From Eumeta japonica (Eukaryota; Arthropoda; Insecta; Lepidoptera; Psychidae): a DNA stretch of 64,000 bases. Positions 36,520 through 50,364 of the stretch are shown here, piece after piece. The stretch's first letter is position 1. Each line of letters begins with the position of its first letter. The position numbers were made by a program, and so were the translations under genes. The stretch covers positions 1 to 64,000 of the forward strand of contig BGZK01000712.1 in NCBI GenBank assembly GCA_005406025.1, in the 5' to 3' direction. Below the pieces are notes generated by a model. That model made no database searches, was not told the origin of the DNA, and saw only the letters and a list, made by a program, of their open reading frames with translations.

Positions 36520-36660
36520 AGTGAGCTCACAGTTGTCGTAATGTGGCAGTCGTCCGAGGGCGCCCAAAGCGAGAGGCGGGCCGGCCGGGGCGGGCGCGAA
36601 TGAGCGTGACGCCCCGTTAGTTCTGCGTTGTTGGCACGGACAAAGTGAGTTGTAAAAGTA
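36520..36660. other. GC/CpG-rich island
   Basis: A compact block with GCGGGCCGGCCGGGGCGGGC. No frame is supported. Confidence 0.35.
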
Positions 36661-36989
36661 CCTAAGGAAACGGCTTCGGTAACTCGTCGTGTGCTATTTC
36701 ATTTGGGGATCTTGTTCGTTCCTTAGACGGGTGGGCGTACAAAAGAAAGTCACTATTGGGAATTATATGGAGATCCTCAATAAATATCGACCTATGGGGT
36801 GAAAATCGGTCGCTAGGGCTCTAAAGGCGACGTAGTCGAATCGTCTTTCTAAATATTCTAAATAAATTACTTCTTCCGGCGTCGGTATTCTAAATATTTT
36901 AAATGATTGTTTAAATCCGACCAATAATGAGTAGTTGGGTTCAAATAGTTGACATCTGCTAAATTATTATCGAACTGCTAAAACATACA

Positions 36990-37170
36990 TGGTTTGTTTT
37001 TCCAGTACATAGCCATGTTGGTGTATTCAGGTGTGGTCGCGCCCGGTCTCGTTCCCCTTCAAGACACCAAGTTGGATGTTTCCCGGGCGCAGGGGAGCTA
37101 ACGGCCCCTTGTCCGACCGCACACTGCCCGCAGCAATATAATGCGGGAACAGACGGTCGCTTTCAGGTTT
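36990..37170 (-). mobile_element. Probable transposon fragment with short open frame
   Basis: The minus strand gives an open stretch including FPHYIAAGSVRSDKGPLAPL and VLKGNETGRDHT. The TACATAGCCATGTTGGTGTA edge and the GACACCAAGTTGGATGTTT core look like a dispersed lepidopteran repeat I have seen before. On the plus strand it mimics an exon after TTTTTCCAG, but that frame closes after about 32 codons. The TE identity is uncertain. Confidence 0.35.
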
Positions 37171-38149
37171 ACCTAACTACGTCGAAACCGAATGAAAGGT
37201 AATGCTTTCACGGATATGTATGCACATCTTAGGTGGAAATACCTATTACTATCTAAATTATATTACAGTTGATCGTGGGTTTGTTATAAACAAACGATTT
37301 TATTTTATAAACGATATATTGTAAATTGAGTGTTTTTTTTATTATACATTGTCATATTTTCTTAAAAACATGGCGAAATTAATATAAATTTATCATACAC
37401 AATTATTTTAGAAACGGTAAATAGTATACAATATTTATGACGGTATATAAGATTGAAGATCAAAAACTATCAGACAAGAGAAAGCGACACTCGTGCCATT
37501 ATAGTTTGTGTTAAAATTAAAGTCTTGCATATGACAAATTTCATGCCGTTCGGATAAATAATTATCCGATACGGTTATCAGAAAACATAAAGTACATCCT
37601 ATAACATCAAATAAGCAAAAACATTTTGCAATTGTGATCAAATTTTGTCTCAATTCAAATAGATGGAAGGAAATTCAATTGTAATAGATTTTACAAATAA
37701 ATTACATGTTACACTTTTATTCACGTTTTTTAGACGTTTCTTCTATTATATTTTTATATGATTTCTTACCGAAGTACAATAACAGACAGACAGTACTGAA
37801 GATTTGACTGATTATGAGGAAATTACGATTTCAATTATAAAAGCTACATTTTTTCCATGATCAGACGTTATAGCTGCTAGTCAGATTTAAATATAATTAT
37901 GGAAGAAAATATTATCAAAATATAAGGACACAAAAATCGAAACAATAAGCTAATCCTACGAGACGCATCGCCTGAAGCGTTTACAATACGAGAATAGAAA
38001 AGAAAAAGAAAGTAAACCTTACAGAGAAAATTTTTCAAGACGACACAAAAGATATTCACAGAAACGAAAGCTTATGTTGTTGTTTAAGTAAATTAGGGCG
38101 GACACAAAATAACGTAAACATTCGGGCTCGACGATAACAAAAATATCGA

Positions 38150-38650
38150 ATCAAAGCGATTTCGGTATCGGGGACGGATAAAAACACGAGCGGGTCATTA
38201 GCGAAAAGGATAAATCGCGGATCGCGTACCTCGGGGGCGTGCGCACAGACGGTTTCAGGTTGGCCGAAAAAATAAAAAGGAAAACAAGAGCTACGCGAAA
38301 ACGGCAAAAATCGGGCTCCGGCGCCGCCCGCGAAATCCGCGAGGCACTATTTCCACATCGGGCGATTTAAATCATTCGCTCCGTCTCACATTTCATCCAT
38401 AAATATTAAATCTGCCGGAGGTCCGCGCCGGGCGGGACGGAGAGGGGAGAAAAAAGATATCCGTGACATTTTCACAGCGAGGATTCAGCACGAAATCGGT
38501 CAATTTTCCCGGTGAACGCGCCGAGCTTGTTTATTGATACCCCGGGCCGGTCTGCGGCGCGCCCGCCGGGACCCCCGATCTGCTATCGACGGCCAGGTGT
38601 CGGGGAAATTAAGCAGCTCCGTTCGAGAAAAGATATTTGTTACCAGATAT
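38150..38650. other. GC/CpG-rich candidate conserved element, 500 bp
   Basis: This is one of the largest islands. It combines CpG-rich strings (GGCTCCGGCGCCGCCCGCG; CGCGCCGGGCGGGACGG) with less biased sequence such as CACATTTCATCCATAAAT. Overlapping frames at 38512-38737 show no domain. It is a candidate enhancer or alternative promoter of PTBP. Confidence 0.4.
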
Positions 38651-38889
38651 GTCGTAGACGTCTTATTTGTGTCAACCGGATTGTCGTACTTAAGGAATAG
38701 AAGTTTAGAACATTATAATCTTTTTAAATATCCTTAACGTGTACTATATTTAGTAAACCAGAAGTAAAACTATATGCTATACAACCTATAATTAAAAATT
38801 GAAAGAAAATTTTAAAAATTAAGTAATAAGAATATTGGAATTATGGAAATGATATTGTTATATTCTAATTTATTGAAGAATGAGATTTT

Positions 38890-39560
38890 ATTTAAGTCAA
38901 ACTAGAAGCACTCGATGTTTGCTACGCAGTTGCAGTTAGTTTCCAAAGTGGCTATCGCGTTGTTAATGATCGTTCACAGCCCTCAATGCGCTTGAGCCAA
39001 CGCATAAGGATTTCGCGGAGAGTTCATGGAATTTCAAGGAGCAAGCGAACATGCAGACCACCAAAAAAGCATGCCCATGAATACGCGTAACCCCCAAAAG
39101 AGTCACCGGTGCGTTGTCAGCCTTTCTTTTTGCTTGAAATACCCCCTGTCGTAATCCACTGGAAATACCTGACTATAGGTTATTCCAAAGCCCCACCGTA
39201 CGTTCTAGAAAACTGTGCATGAAACGTACGGTAATAGAACGTCAACTCTCAAGATGGTGCTGATGATATTTCCGGCGAGCGGAACGATAGCGGAAATCAG
39301 CGGAAATCAGCGGCAGAAATGAGATTGAATGGCTCTTCAGAGCACTCCCCCATAGTATACGTGATAGAGCATGCACAGAGATGCTACATCTCTTCGGAAA
39401 GTCACCGAGTCTAGTTGACGGGATACTACAGAGCTGCTGACGATTCGAGATCTTCGTCGTTGGATACAGTTTAGCGATAAAAGTTGATGCTCGCATTAGG
39501 GTACCACACGGCAAGGACATGTTCTTCAACAAACAGGGCCGGTGAAGCAATCAGTTTTAG
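38890..39560. mobile_element. Probable retrotransposon-derived segment
   Basis: The segment is compositionally distinct and carries an internal duplication GCGGAAATCA twice at about 39290-39312. Blocks such as GAATGGCTCTTCAGAGCACT and CCCCCATAGTATACGTGATA have the look of a dispersed insect repeat. A 102-residue minus frame (39242-39550) has no domain match. Orientation and family are undetermined. Confidence 0.4.
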
Positions 39561-40404
39561 ACATCGAGGATATAAAATAAACGTTATACCACATATAAAA
39601 AAAAAAAACGTAAAAAACCAACATTCATGTTTAATGAAATAAACATGTGAATTTGGAACCAGTCAAAGTTAGTTAAATTAATCTCTTTATAAAATGTATT
39701 TTAAACGATTACCAATACAATAATTATTACATATAAGTAATTCGATAAAAAAATTATTCACAATAATGTATTATTAGTTTTGAAATACTTATCCGGCGCA
39801 TGATCGACATTATGATAAAAAAAATGACTAAAGTTAACAACTTTAGTAATTACAACAGTTTTTTTTATAGCTTACATATACAATTTAATTTTGCAGTATG
39901 CATGAATCATAGAACGAGAAATCGTCATCATGACAACCATCAAAATGATATCGAACAGTGAAATCACGTGACGAATTCAGAATAAAAACTGGTGACTTAT
40001 CTGCAATTATTAAGGATATTTTATAGAAAGAAATGTTAAAATATTTAATGACTTACACACGGGGTATTCAATACACGGCTTTTGAGAGAATTTTGAATTA
40101 TAAACCATTCCCTATGCTTACTACTATTTACTATAATTTTTACTGTTAGCTACATTTTTACTATTAGACGTTTGCATGTAGAAAAAATGCATGTTGTATA
40201 TTGAATGCTTTTGTCCACTTGGATTTTATCATAACCTAAAATATAGAATATAGGGTTTCATTCAAACTTTACAAGAGTACCTGAGCGAAAAGAATAAGTT
40301 TTTTATTTCCCTCGGAAATCGGTAAACATTGGTGAAAAAAAATATGTTAATTGTGTTGTTTTATTTTACCGAAGACTAATAACTTCAATCATTTTAGAGG
40401 TTCG

Positions 40405-40457
40405 AACCCAATTCTTTCGTACATGTGGAGTAACCATGTGTACGAAAGAATTGGGTT
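40405..40457. repeat. Perfect 18-bp hairpin
   Basis: AACCCAATTCTTTCGTAC pairs with GTACGAAAGAATTGGGTT across a 17-base centre (ATGTGG...CCATGT) that can pair further. The GGTTCGAACCC at its edge resembles a tRNA T-arm, but no other tRNA parts are present. Confidence 0.85.
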
Positions 40458-41429
40458 TTTAATTCGAAAAACAAATTCTACTTCAAAAAATATCCTATTA
40501 TAACTTTTTGTATTTCGTTTAAGTTTATTTTAGTTCCCATAAACGAATATGAAACAGATTGCAATAAACTATAGTAACTAATATGATGATTTAATTTCAC
40601 CACAAGCAATTTTGAGTCAGATCTAAAAAAATCTAGTAGATAAAGCAAAGAATTACAATACGGCATCCTCTCCACGCAACTCCGACTAGCACTTGGGCGG
40701 TTTTCCTAACGTACCTAAAAAAGTGTAACATTAAAAATAATGATCAAAATATATGCTCACTTTCGTTGCAAAAATGGCGCCACATACATAAGTAATAACG
40801 TAGAATTAGCCTCTTAGTCTTTTAGCGTTTCTTCGTCACACTAAGAACCTTTATAACATATTCATTTCGCCTTCGCCCGTCCCCGTCTAGCTTAGCTTAT
40901 AACTTTCACAGTTAGGAACCGAAATGCGTGAAATTTGGGCAGTGATGCTTTTGCTGTAGATCATAATTTAAAAAGAAATTTTTTATGCTTTTTTTTAAGC
41001 ATTATTTTTTAAAGAAGGGTGAATTACGTTTGAGTATATATATAGTTGAGATGATTTTTTAAAATGGTGTGATATTTTATATTAAAATATTCGTACCAAC
41101 TGTAATATTTGCAAATTTGTAATTTGTTTAACTTTGAACGTTTCAAAGCGACGTTAGCGTATGAAAATAGACTGACAAATGGTCAGACAAAAATTCAATG
41201 AACTTCAAATGATTTTGGTTCGATATATCTCGATTTCTAACATTTTCTCAATACATTTTTACTCAAACCTCCCATGTACAAAGTCAGCTCCTTTATTTTA
41301 TCATTCATATCGATCGTCGTTTCAATTTTATTCAATTATATTTCCTATTACAAATCGTGACATTTATTTACTTTACAAAAAAAAACTTCATTACGCTTAA
41401 GAGTTATCGAAGTTAAAGGAATATTCAAA

Positions 41430-44300
41430 TTCAAAATATCTTTATTTCATAGGTTACAAAATAACACTTGAAATACGTCATAATTTTTTTGCAAATTTAC
41501 ACTTTACCACTCGTTCGAAAGGCAATATTCCCTCATGAAGAACGAGCAAGAAACTTAAGGGTAGCTCTTTTCTAATTTACTCATACACAGCCAAAACAAA
41601 TACACAATCATTAAGGGCGGAAAGAAGTCGAGCCGCTTATGCCCATGGATATTTGTCTTTTAAATATTCAGAAATTGTATAATACCTTTTTTACTGAGTG
41701 ATTGTTTAATAACACTCTTAAATTTATATTGGGGTAAATCTTGTACATCTACAGGAACCTTGTTGAATATGCGCACACAGAGCCCAATGAATTTGTGACT
41801 TTACTTAGTCGACTAACATGGGAAATCAGTTTATTTTTATTTCTGGTATTGAGTTTATGTAGACCACTATTTCTTTTAAATATTTCAATTTTTTTTACAT
41901 ATAATCAGTTTTCATAAATGAATTGAGATGCTAGGGTTAGTGTTCCAATTTCCTTAAACTTATTTCTAAGAGATGCACAAGGTCCGAACTTGTAAATCGC
42001 GCGAACGGCCCGCTTCTGCAGTACGAAAATTCTATGAACATCCGCGGCGTTTTTCCAGAGCAAGATGCCATACGACACCAGGCTTTAGAGGAAGCCAAAA
42101 TAAACAAATCTAGCAGTTTCGACATCTGATTTTCTTATGTTTTTGACTGTATAGGCGGCAGAGCTAAGTCTTTTCGGCAACTTACTTGTATGAGGACCCC
42201 ATTGAAGCCTGTTATCTAAAGTAATTCCCAGGAACACGGTAGCATTAACAAACTCTAATTTTTTGGTACGTAATAAAAAAGTTCCGAATCCATGTCTTAC
42301 ATTTGGAAGTGAGAATCTAATACATTTTGTTTCCATTTCATTAAGAAGTAGGTTATTTGCAGTAAACCATTTCTCTACCTTAGAGATAGCATTGTTCACA
42401 TCGTCATAAGTGGGTTGTTGTTTTTTAACTTTTAATAACAAAGAAGTATTATCTGCAAACAGTACTATTTCATGAACATCCTTAACAAGGCTAGATAAAT
42501 CATTTATGTAGACTAAAAAAAGAAAGGGACCAAGAATTGATCCCTGTGGTACACCCAGACGATCTCATGCCATTGACATCAATTCTCTGGACCCTGTTAC
42601 TCAAATACGACTTCAGAAGGTCTAGTGCCCGGCCTGTTATTCCATAGTGACGTAGTTTCCCGATCAGAATTTCATGATAAACATAATTGGACACTTGGAA
42701 AAATCACAAAATACACAAATTGCATCTCACGAATTATCCCAGGCTCCAAAAATATGTCGCACAAGCTCAACGCCGGCATCGATTGTTAAGCGACCCCGAG
42801 TAAAACCGAATTGTTTATTAGATATTAATTTATAAGTATAAAAATGTACTAGCAACTGATTTAGGATTAATTTTTCGAATATTTTGCTAAGTGACGGTAG
42901 TATAGATATGGGTCTGAAGTAATTGGGACTTGATGCACTACCGCCTTTAAATAATGGAATCGCTTTATTTCATAAAATCGGGAAACACGCCATTGTCTAA
43001 ACACTTATTAGAGATAAACGCCAAATGCGGCGCAATGTAATCTATAATGGAGTGTACAATTATAATAGAAAGACCATGAAAGTCAGCAGTCCTCTTCATG
43101 TCTAAAAATTTAAATATTTTGATAACCTTTTCAGAACTCACATTTTTTAAATTTAAATTCCAAATTAATATTACAAATCGGACTATTTTTCTTCAGTAAT
43201 GATTCGGCAATAACGGGAGATGAGTTAAGAGAACTGGTAGTTAAAACAGGAATGTCAGTAAAGAACGTTTCGAAGGCCTTAGCAACCTCTATGTCTTCAT
43301 TCAAGGTTTTATCATCTAACTTAAGTTTAAAGTCAATAACTTGGCCCTTATTTCTTCCAGTCTCGTTTTCATAACATTATTGCTATTTTTTATTTTATTA
43401 TTTACGTATTTGGCTTTAGCCGCGACGCAAACACGTTTGAATTTTTTTAAATATTTTGTTATATATTTAGCAAAGGTCTCACTATTATTAAAAGTCCTTT
43501 CTTCATAAAGCTCATACAGTCTCCTACTTTTTTGAATTCCCACTGTTGTCCAATCGCTAAATGCTAATCTTTCATTTATTTTAACATTTTTTTGCTTTAA
43601 ATACATTATCATATTCTGTTTCAACACATCAAACATAAAATTATACATCTCATTGGAATCATCATAGCACTGAAATTCCGGAACTCTCCGTATGATAATT
43701 TCTCTAAATTAAAAAAGGCGTTTTTTGTTCACCGGTACACAAATTATGTTTCTTTTTAGACTTTAATTAAGCGATACTCTAAAAGACGCAAATTGACCGC
43801 TGTGATTTGATTTTCAATTATGAATTATAGATTTCTCCTGTGGTTCAATATTTGTATAGATGTTGTCGATACAAGTTTCCCAGATAGAAGAAGATATCCT
43901 CGTCGGAATTAAAAAGAGATTAGACAGATTATAACAACCGAAACATTCTAAAATCTCACCGCCGCGATTATTGAAATTCAATAAATTTATATTAAAGTCT
44001 CCGCATATTGCTGTGTTTTTACTTTTGTCACTAATTTTACATAAACTTGATCCATTACAGACTCAAATAATTCATAGGAGGAATGAGGAGATCTGTATAC
44101 GCTCATTACAACTAGCAGCTCCAGCTTCACATGGACTATTTCAATAACCCGCTCAATACAAAGGCTCACAATATCCGTTCTTTCCTTAAACTTTAAATTA
44201 TTTCTTCTTAATATTAAGGATCCCCCACGTATTGATCTCTCTCTGGTGAAGGAGCTAGCAACCTGGTGATTGACAAAACCAAACTGGAGCTGGTATACTA
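41430..44300 (-). mobile_element. Decayed non-LTR retrotransposon (LINE, Jockey/CR1-like)
   Basis: Read on the minus strand, the order is endonuclease remnant (about 44295-43750, with VYRSPHSSYELF and AICGDFN-type blocks), a linker (43648-43316), reverse transcriptase (about 43000-42085) and a 3' tail ending in AATAAAGATATTTTGAATTT at about 41430. RT blocks include FRPISILPSLSKIFEKLI, KQFGFTRGR, GVPQGSILGPFLFL and FLGITLDNRLQWGPH. The YxDD-type box reads FADN instead of FADD. A frameshift lies just before GVPQG (about 42555-42570), and several stops interrupt the frame, for example in YFGFL*SLVSYG near 42086. The 5' end is truncated at about 44300. The element is inactive. It lies upstream of the visible PTBP exons on the same strand. 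Confidence 0.9.
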
Positions 44301-44369
44301 TTTTTTATATGGAAAAATAAGGAAATAAGTATAATAATTCCCCATCCGATAAATCGATACAAAAACGCG

Positions 44370-44620
44370 TATGGGGCATCGCTCTCCGGCGCCGTCATCA
44401 AACCAGATTACTCGGGCGCCGACGAGCGGCACGCGTGCGCGGAGATGGGCGAGAAGGCACCGGGGAGTCGCGCGCGTCACCGGCGACGGCGCAACGCGTA
44501 ATCGGCTTAGCGGTGAGGTGGTTTATGGGAAACGCCACCTACCCGCCCGTCTGCGCTTACTCCGCGGCTGCAGACCGCCCGACGACCGGGTTATATTTCG
44601 ATAGATTTATAGGAAAAAAT
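44370..44620. other. GC/CpG-rich island beside the LINE
   Basis: It starts some 70 bp beyond the truncated LINE end and includes GGGCGCCGACGAGCGGCACG and GCGCGTCACCGGCGACGGCG. Frames on both strands (44298-44604) are Arg-rich without a domain. It does not look like LINE sequence. Confidence 0.35.
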
Positions 44621-45354
44621 TAAAATCTCTGTCTGTATTTAACATTGTTGTAACAGTGTGTACTTTTTATCGATCACATGTCGGCGCGCAAGAAAATGGT
44701 GATGGACTGTGAATTACGAGTCTCTTATCGTCTCCGTCACAGATTTCGCTCCCAACGATAACGATGACGATTTAACAAAAAACTCAGGGGTCGAAACTTA
44801 TTGGACGATCAAGAATACTGATATAAATGATTGCAAAGGTAGAAAATTCTAACTTATCACTGATTAATTTGAACATGTAAAGAATGTGTTTTAACGAGTG
44901 GCAAGAATAAAAAACATTTTAATGTTTGGACACCACTATCCTCATAGCCGATCTGCACTACCATTTCATAAGGAACGAAGAAAAGAAAATGTAGGATTAT
45001 TAAGTCAAAATTAAAAAAAAATAGACGAATACACAATTAACCTTAACTAATAATTAAACAAATAGTGTTATTTGCCACGAAAAATATCTAATTCTAACGT
45101 TACAATCAAAGCCGCAGAAACATCGGCTCGATAAAAGCAGACAAGCATACTGTAGTATTTTTGCTTTGATGAAATAAGATAATTAATTAATTATTGTTAT
45201 AATAAAATAAAATAATTGCGCAATATAATTTTTCAATTGTATTGCGGTGTTATACGTGTACAAAACTAGAATATAATTTGATTAATAGAAAGATATTATT
45301 GGAATAAAGTTTCTTAACACGCCTTGTTGGAAGTGTGATATGTAAAAATCGTCA

Positions 45355-45430
45355 CGTAATGAAAAAACGTTATGCTCTCCCATTCGACTCTTAGCGACTC
45401 TCTCTCTCTTTCTAACACTCCCTAATTAAT
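45355..45430 (+). repeat. CGTAAYGAAAAAACGTTA...CTCTCT repeat, copy
   Basis: The segment CACGTAATGAAAAAACGTTA followed by TGCTCTCCCATTCGACTC and a CT-rich run recurs at 49655-49710 (ACATAACGAAAAAGCGTTAC then GCTCCTACATACAAC and CT-rich). A shorter relative is at 12030-12080. It is a dispersed repeat of unknown class. Confidence 0.6.
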
Positions 45431-48400
45431 CGAGCAACATGAAGCAGGATCAGCATGCCGCGCAGTTCTGATTTTGTTAGTTCTATATGTTTAGTATTTG
45501 TTTTATCATTCGCTGTTGAGAGAAAAGTGTAAAGAAGTTTCCTGGCGAGAATTCCCGGCCGCACATTTTTTTTATTGAGGTATCAAATGTTCACCATGTG
45601 ATGATAAAATCAGACAATCGTAGTCATTTAAAACCTTATTAGGTAACTAACAGGTATTTAGGACTGTGCTGGAAAGTCTAGTTTAAAAACCTCACTAAGA
45701 ATGTAAAAAGAAAAGTAACACACATAACATATATAACACTTTGGGCTTGCTTAAGACATGTTTTTGTCAATTTAATAAAGCCACTAATCAAAACATAATA
45801 AACAATAAACATTACTGTTTTTACCTACATATCGACCACTGCCTTATCATTCCGTATCTTAAAAAGAAAAAAACCGGGGAACCCTTACACGACTACTCCA
45901 TTGTCGTCTGTCTGTCTGTTTGTCATGGCTATTTTTCTCAGGAACGTGTGATGATAATAGGAAATTGAAATTATTATCAAATATTTGGGTCTGAGTTCCT
46001 TTGGAGCAGTAAAAAATCAAGCTTCTAACTTAACAGAAACAAAAATAAGACTGGAAAATAAAATTTACAGCGTACTCTTCCCGTTAATATAAAACCATGA
46101 AATTCGGTAAAAAGCAAGCTTAAGCCCAAGTAAAGCAAGTGTGAAAATAGTTATTTTGTAGTTATATCACATGAAACACTATTTTTTGTGATCGAAACTT
46201 ACATTTGCAGTTCCAATAATGACCGTGATATAGATGTATAAGAGGCCATTCATGAAAATTTAAGATAGTCAAATATACGATTGTTTAAAACCCGAAAAAT
46301 TTGAAAAGTTAACAAAAAAAGTTGGAATTGCATGAACTTGATATCTTGCAAGAATCGGCACCGAAAATAGACAAAAACTGTCGAAATTTAATGGATGAAA
46401 TATAAAGTGCGAGCACTATTTATCTTTTTTTTATTTATAAATACAATATTTATATATTTTATTCATAAATTTATTTATTTATAAATAATCTTCGTCCAAG
46501 TCATAATACCAACACATAACCTTTATTCAATTGGTATAGATTTTCATGAATAAGTAAAAACACACAATAATTAAATATTGCTAACAAAGACAAAATAAAA
46601 TATTGAGTAAATGTCGTGTGTGTGCAAGCGTAAGTAAAAAATATCAAGTGATTGCAAAGTTTTGTTAGTTTTATTAAAGAAGCAAACTTAAACTATTTTT
46701 TTTGTCTCAGCAAAGAAAATTTGGAAAGATTTTAAAATAGCGTACATGATTTTAAACTATTACCGCAATGCCATAAATGAACAAGTTTATGGTGAATCGG
46801 AATACTGACTTAACTGACTAATTTATAAAAAACCTCCCTTTATCTGACAGAAATTGAAAAACTGATTTTCCTGTTCATTTTCGATCCCTGAAAACTATTG
46901 GGGGAAAACAAATTATACAGAAAAAAGTCTGAATTGAAGTAGTTCGTTTCTTTTACGTACTTTGTAATCGTGATTTTTTCACAAATTCGAACACCATTTC
47001 AAAGAGGGTATTAAATTTTTGTGTTCCGTTGCCTAAAGTAAAAAAGAAATTAGTATAGTTTCGTTCTGCCGGTCTGCTCGTTGTTTTCTTCTTCCATGTG
47101 TTATAGTCAAATACTTTTTCTTTATTGATTCTGGTGGAATTATAGAAAAAAAAACTGCTTTATTTAAACCACAAAACAACTAATTAAAGAAATTATGGGC
47201 AATTTTTTGTAGGGGTGGCTTCAAATATAAAGCAGTCGAAGGAAAATTTTTAGCGCACTCCACCATATTGGATATTTTGCGATAGGTATTTCAGAAACGA
47301 ATTGGACCTTTTCAAGTAAGTCTTCCTTTAAAATATATATTTTGCGGTTCATTAACCTCCGAAATCGTTGTCTTTGTATCTGTCCAACTAATTTTGGGAT
47401 CACATGTTTTACAAATTAAAAAAAATGTCAGTAATAGAGCTTTACAAATATATTATGCGACAATAATTTTGAATATGGTCTTTTATGTAGATATTCTAAA
47501 TTTTTAATTATCTATTATAACAACGTATACATCAGCTTATAAAATTTTTCATATTTATTAGTAGATATTAAGCACCGTTTTCTTTTCAAGTTATCATGAA
47601 ATTCCAAATTTCATATAATTCCTTTGGCACCGAACCCTAGATGAAAGTGTCCGACTCCCATATAGGCCGATTTTTTACAGTTAGTAGTGCTGTAAGAGTC
47701 TGTGAAATCGTACAATTATGTATGAATTCGGACACAGAATCTGAGATAAAACAAGATTTAATTCAATGGCCATACAGAAAATTATTATAATCTTCAGTAC
47801 CTAATAGAAGTATCGTTACAAATCGCGATTTACAAAATGAAGAACAGTTTGCCTTTAACATATATAAGAATGTTCTGGATCCGTATTTTCATGTAACCAG
47901 AAATACTTAATTTTAGCAATTTGTATTCTAGAGGTATTGAAATCAAAGACTATTATTTCAGTCAGGTTTATAGACTCAGCCGTGACAAGTAATATAAAAA
48001 TGTGTAAATGAGTGATCAAAGATTCAAAATTTCAATAGCATGAAAAACACATTCAAAAAATAATTTTTAAACGTATTGGAGTTTTATGAGGTAAAAAAGT
48101 CATTTGCACTATTTGTGAGTAAAAAAAATATTCAGAAGATCGGTCAGGTAAGTATGATTAGCATTTTTAATATATTATTAATCGATATCAATAGGCTTAC
48201 ATCCACCACATTAATTATTCACACGGTCTAGTAGTCGAGTTATTAGACAGTAATTAGTGTTATTAGGAAGTAAACTTTAGGTTAAAGCGATCTCCTGAAC
48301 TGTAACGGTTCAAAATAGTTCTAGGATTAGACACATCAAAATTTGATCTCACTAATTGACATGTAACTAACTAATTCGTTATAAAATATTGCATCTTTAG

Positions 48401-49439
48401 AGGATTTCGTAATAGAGAAAATAAGCATTAAAAAAGGCAGCAAACTAAGGCCTTCACAGGAAAAATATGCAAATGGTGATCGCGATGCAACGGCCGTTAA
48501 AACTTGAAGTGCATTACAGGAGCCGCTTACCTGCACCGATAGCTCCAACTTTTAATTGGCCGTCTCGACGTTGAATATTGTTATCGAACGCTGCCAGACC
48601 TCAAAACTAGAGGGCGTTTTATGCCACAGCGGCGATGTATCCATCACAAATAAAAAAATTAATGAAAATTTAATAATCACATAAAATGTTATTTTATGCA
48701 AAAGTTCATGGATACAATGTCGATAGGGACATGCTGAACTGATGATTTGATTATAAACTGCTTGCTTGTTCTGTGAGGTTTAAGGTTAATCATTTCAGTA
48801 AACAAACTTGCAACTATCAACGTTTTGTTCAAAATAGGTATTTATTTGACTTTCAATAGAATTTTACGAATTGAAGTTAAGGAATTACATATTTTTTGAA
48901 TAATATAAGTGTTCAGTTGAGAACGATCTAGTGTACACACAAAGCGATTGAGACTTTTTTGATTGTTAGCTTGGAGCAAATTTTTGCATAAAACAGCGTA
49001 TCTAGAGAGTTCTATGAAATACTTACCTAAGACGAGATATAATGATTTTCAAAACAATGTATTGTTTTTATTTTGTTCAAAAAGACAATTAATTCCTAGT
49101 TTATCATTCGAAAAAGAATGTCATTTAATTATGTATACTGCCATTATTTGTATCACAAATCTCTATTAAGTAATTCAGAACCTTATAAGGAAAGTTGGCA
49201 ATGTTTAATAATTATTATCACCTTTTAAAATAACAGAAAAATGTGCAACTAGATAAAGCTTATAAGTCAGAAAGTTATTAATTGTTAGTTGAAAACTTTG
49301 CGCAACTATGAAGCAACAACTTTTAATACTTTCTCTTTGTTCTTGCGCAGCTCAATATAGCGCCATTTTTTGTTCTAGTCGCTTATTCCTTTTACTACTG
49401 TGAAAAAGATATTTCAAGAGCGTGTGTTTGTTTGTATTG

Positions 49440-49461
49440 AATGTGTGTGTGTGTGTGTGTG
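49440..49461. repeat. (TG)n microsatellite
   Basis: About ten TG units in a row following GAA. Confidence 0.95.
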
Positions 49462-49654
49462 CTCATCTTCTTAAACAGGCTAACTATCAAATCTAATTTA
49501 AATATAAATTTTCACTGGGTTTGTTTCCTTTATTACGTTTAAAAAGATTGTTGTAATGGAGTTCCAGTAATTAACATTTTATGATTAAGATATTGCAATT
49601 TCGACTAGTCAATTTCTATAGCGGCTAGCGGTATGAATTGACTACTAGAAATCG

Positions 49655-49710
49655 TAACATAACGAAAAAGCGTTACGCTCCTACATACAACTTTCGCTCT
49701 CTCTCTCATA
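49655..49710 (+). repeat. CGTAAYGAAAAAACGTTA...CTCTCT repeat, copy
   Basis: Partner of 45355-45430, in the same orientation and with the same motif order, slightly diverged. Confidence 0.6.
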
Positions 49711-50364
49711 ATATTTATTATTTGAATTTTATAAAAATAATTTATAAAATATTATTTTATAAATGACAATTTATCCTAAAATGTGAAATGAAACTTTTTG
49801 CATTATATATTAAAAAAACTTCGTTCCTGACGACGTTCCCTTAACCGCTTAGTTTCTTTTTTAACTCTAATATACTGTATGTAGTAGCTGGCAACCTGTT
49901 AAAATTTTTATCATCGTAAATCTGATGATATAATTACAATTTTGGAAGTCGATGTTAGTATAAAAATGTTAGAGTATTTTAAAGAGTAGGATAGTATCCG
50001 AGAAGTATTCTGAAACTGTCGAAAAACTTTTACATTATTTCGGAATGTTAAACTCGGTCTAAGAAATTAAGATAGTTTAACACTTCATTATTTTAGAATT
50101 GAATACATACAGTGATAGAAACCGGTGATCAATCTCATCAATTAATTTGAATTCTTTACTTGTAATATAAAGATCCATATCGAAAAATATTAAAAATGAA
50201 AAAGTAATATCTAAGAAAAATATATAAGAAACAGTTTGGTACAAGAATTTTTCTAAATGAGACAGACATCTGTAATATAGGGCTGTAATACAACCCTCGT
50301 TACAATTGACCATCTGTTCTGTTAAGAAATGCTACCTGCGTACAAGCTGGTGCTCGTCAACTTA

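Noticed and set aside
36999..37115. Plus-strand exon after TTTTTCCAG
   Set aside because: The frame closes after about 32 codons, shows no domain, and the block resembles a dispersed repeat.
40401..40422. tRNA gene suggested by GGTTCGAACCC
   Set aside because: No acceptor stem, D-arm or anticodon arm upstream; the string is explained by the hairpin.
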